The position numbers were made by a program, and so were the translations under genes. The notes under the pieces were generated by a model. It had not been told where the DNA came from. It saw nothing but the letters and a program-made list of their open reading frames with translations, and searched no databases. 6,467 bases of DNA from Thermococcus sp. (GTDB lineage: Archaea; Methanobacteriota_B; Thermococci; Thermococcales; Thermococcaceae): the NCBI GenBank assembly GCA_021160985.1, contig JAGHBN010000111.1, forward strand, positions 1 to 6,467, written 5' to 3'. Positions 5,391-6,467 of this stretch are shown piece after piece. Numbering within the stretch: the stretch's first letter is position 1; each line of letters opens with the position of its first letter.

Positions 5391-5402
5391 AAAATGAAAA
5401 AT
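5389..5402 (-). terminator. T-rich element after vorB
   Basis: The minus strand reads ATTTTTCATTTTCC immediately after the vorB stop, a T5 plus T4 tract fit for archaeal termination. It sits directly upstream of the presumed porDAB promoter and may give partial or full separation of vor and por transcripts. Confidence 0.5.
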
Positions 5403-6338
5403 TCAGCCGAAGACCTCGGCGAGCTTCTTGAGCTTCTCCCACTCGCGTAGCACCCAGTTCTGGAGGTTCTCAACGTCTTCCTTCGTCATGTACTTGAACC
5501 TGCCCTGGAGCTTGAGGAACTCCTCTATCGGCTTCGGTTCCTTCTTTGGTGAGGGCATGTTGATCTTGTACTTTCCGTTCTCGTACTCGAAGAGCGGGAA
5601 GTAGGCAGTCTGGACTGCGAGACGAGCAAGCTCGATGCTCTTGTCAGTTGGTGAGCGCCAACCTGTTGGGCACGGGGCGAAGAGCTGGATGAAGCTCGGG
5701 CCCGGTGTCTTTTGGGCCTTCTTGAGCTTCCTTATGAAGTCCTCGGGATAGGCGACGCTGGCGGTTGCAGCGTAGGGCGGGTTATGTGCTATGACGATGT
5801 CGATGACCTTCTTCTTGTGCCTCTTCTCAAGGAAGTGCTTCTTTCCGCCCGGTGTGTTGGTTGTCCAGGCTCCGTAGGGGGTTGAGCTCGACCTCTGGAT
5901 TCCGGTGTTCATGTAAGCCTCGTTGTCGTACATGATGTAGAGCGCGTCGTGGCCCCTCTCAAGGAATCCGCTGAGGGCCTGAAGGCCTATGTCGGCCGTA
6001 CCACCGTCGCCGGCCCAGCCGACGACCATGACTCCGTCCTCGCCCTTGACCTTGATTCCCCTCGCCTTCAGGGCAGCCTCGATACCGCCCAGGACGGCAC
6101 CGGTGGTCTCAAAGGCCGTGTGGAAGAGCGGGGCATCAAGGGTTGAGTAGGGCCACGGACCGGCTATGATGGTTGAACAGCAAGCCGGGATTGTGAATAT
6201 GGTCTTCCTGCCGTAGGTCTTGAGGACGTAACGGAGGCCCAGGGCAGCGCCACACCCCTGGCAGGCGGTGTGACCTGCATAAAAGTGCTCGTCAGCCGGA
6301 ATGCTCAACTTCCTCTTAATGTTCTCGGGAATCTCCAT
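5403..6338 (-). CDS. vorB: 2-ketoisovalerate:ferredoxin oxidoreductase beta subunit
   Basis: The TPP-binding catalytic subunit of VOR, which oxidises branched-chain 2-oxoacids from amino acid breakdown to acyl-CoA with reduction of ferredoxin. Its 311 residues match P. furiosus VorB. TPP/Mg motif: GDGG (110-113) through YDNEAYMNTG (137-146). Likely cluster ligands are Cys26 and Cys29 (CQGC), Cys53 or Cys54 (PACC) and Cys223 (CPTGW). ATG 6338 is chosen over the upstream in-frame GTG at 6347 because GAGGTGAG (6343-6350) lies four bases before it. The vorA stop is embedded in that RBS and lies five bases upstream of the start, so vorA-vorB translation is probably coupled. It is a clear paralogue of PorB and carries the other copy of the 78-bp identical tract. 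VOR rather than POR naming follows the conserved Thermococcales order and recalled similarity. Confidence 0.9.
   Translation of the reverse strand: MEIPENIKRKLSIPADEHFYAGHTACQGCGAALGLRYVLKTYGRKTIFTIPACCSTIIAGPWPYSTLDAPLFHTAFETTGAVLGGIEAALKARGIKVKGEDGVMVVGWAGDGGTADIGLQALSGFLERGHDALYIMYDNEAYMNTGIQRSSSTPYGAWTTNTPGGKKHFLEKRHKKKVIDIVIAHNPPYAATASVAYPEDFIRKLKKAQKTPGPSFIQLFAPCPTGWRSPTDKSIELARLAVQTAYFPLFEYENGKYKINMPSPKKEPKPIEEFLKLQGRFKYMTKEDVENLQNWVLREWEKLKKLAEVFG
5858..5935 (-). repeat. 78-bp stretch identical to 3342..3419 (vorB copy)
   Basis: The second copy of the perfect 78-bp identity, encoding VorB residues 136-160. The bases on either side differ between copies: at 5936 a T replaces G (Ile versus Leu codon), and beyond 5858 the proteins diverge after GAWTT (NTPGG versus TSPPG). 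Confidence 0.9.
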
Positions 6339-6343
6339 CGTTC

Positions 6344-6467
6344 TCACCTCTTAAGGTGGTACCAGTCCACCTCTACATCAAGTTCTCCCTTCTCTATGAT
6401 GGCCTTCATGTTCTCTGCGACCTTCTTGACGTCCGGAACTGTGAAGTCCCTGCCTCCGAGGCCGACG
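6344..6467 (-). CDS. vorA: 2-ketoisovalerate:ferredoxin oxidoreductase alpha subunit, C-terminal 40 residues
   Basis: The frame enters from the right edge and ends at TGA (6344-6346). It encodes VGLGGRD near its start and VDWYHLKR at the end. GLGGRD followed some 30 residues later by a tryptophan-containing tail (DWYHLKR here, NWIGLRKEIL in the neighbouring PorA) is the C-terminal pattern of POR/VOR alpha subunits. By position it should be VorA, partner of the adjacent VorB. The remaining roughly 350 residues are outside the window. Confidence 0.85.
   Translation of the reverse strand, partial: VGLGGRDFTVPDVKKVAENMKAIIEKGELDVEVDWYHLKR

Noticed and set aside
5344..5442. 33-residue N-terminal extension of PorD
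   Set aside because: It would overlap the vorB 3' end and run through the terminator/promoter region; ATG 5343 has a near-perfect RBS and gives the usual 105-residue protein.

Overview
This window looks like chromosome from a hyperthermophilic archaeon of the order Thermococcales, most likely a Thermococcus. The PorD, PorA, PorB and VorB proteins have the lengths I recall for the Pyrococcus furiosus enzymes (105, 394, 331 and 311 residues). Starts are preceded by archaeal GGTGA-type ribosome binding sites, promoters are BRE/TATA type with very short leaders, and the sequence is fairly GC-rich. All identifications come from reading the sequence; no database search was run.

Layout. (1) 1..363 (+) is the 3' third of hypE, a hydrogenase maturation gene, ending in the catalytic C-terminal cysteine. 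(2) 360..1094 (-) is a CooC/MinD-type ATPase gene, tail to tail with hypE; their stop codons share the palindrome TTAA. (3) 1095..1218 is a 124-bp divergent promoter region. It holds one TATA box for each direction and, between them, a perfect match to the extended SurR operator GTTn3AACn5GTT. (4) 1219..2708 (+) is a two-gene operon: a small uncharacterised 97-residue protein overlapping by ATGA with a SufS-type cysteine desulfurase. (5) 2709..2823 is a convergent intergenic region with T-tract terminators for both sides. (6) 2824..6467 (-) is the 2-oxoacid:ferredoxin oxidoreductase locus, transcribed right to left: end of vorA, vorB, a T-rich terminator plus internal promoter, then porD-porA-porB. 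The usual Thermococcales order porG-vorDAB-porDAB implies that the rest of vorA, then vorD and porG, lie beyond the right edge.

Function. POR and VOR oxidise pyruvate and branched-chain 2-oxoacids to acyl-CoA and reduce ferredoxin. In Thermococcales that ferredoxin feeds membrane hydrogenase (H2) or, when sulfur is present, sulfur reduction. The left half holds hydrogenase maturation (HypE, probably the CooC-like ATPase) and sulfur mobilisation (cysteine desulfurase). The SurR site between them is notable because SurR is the redox switch between hydrogen and sulfur metabolism.

The most interesting points are the SurR site serving both divergent units, a 78-bp stretch of perfect nucleotide identity between the diverged paralogues porB and vorB (gene-conversion signature), and the unknown cysteine-containing partner of the desulfurase. 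I see no mobile element, CRISPR array, tRNA or rRNA. Most of the window is core metabolism rather than a new system.
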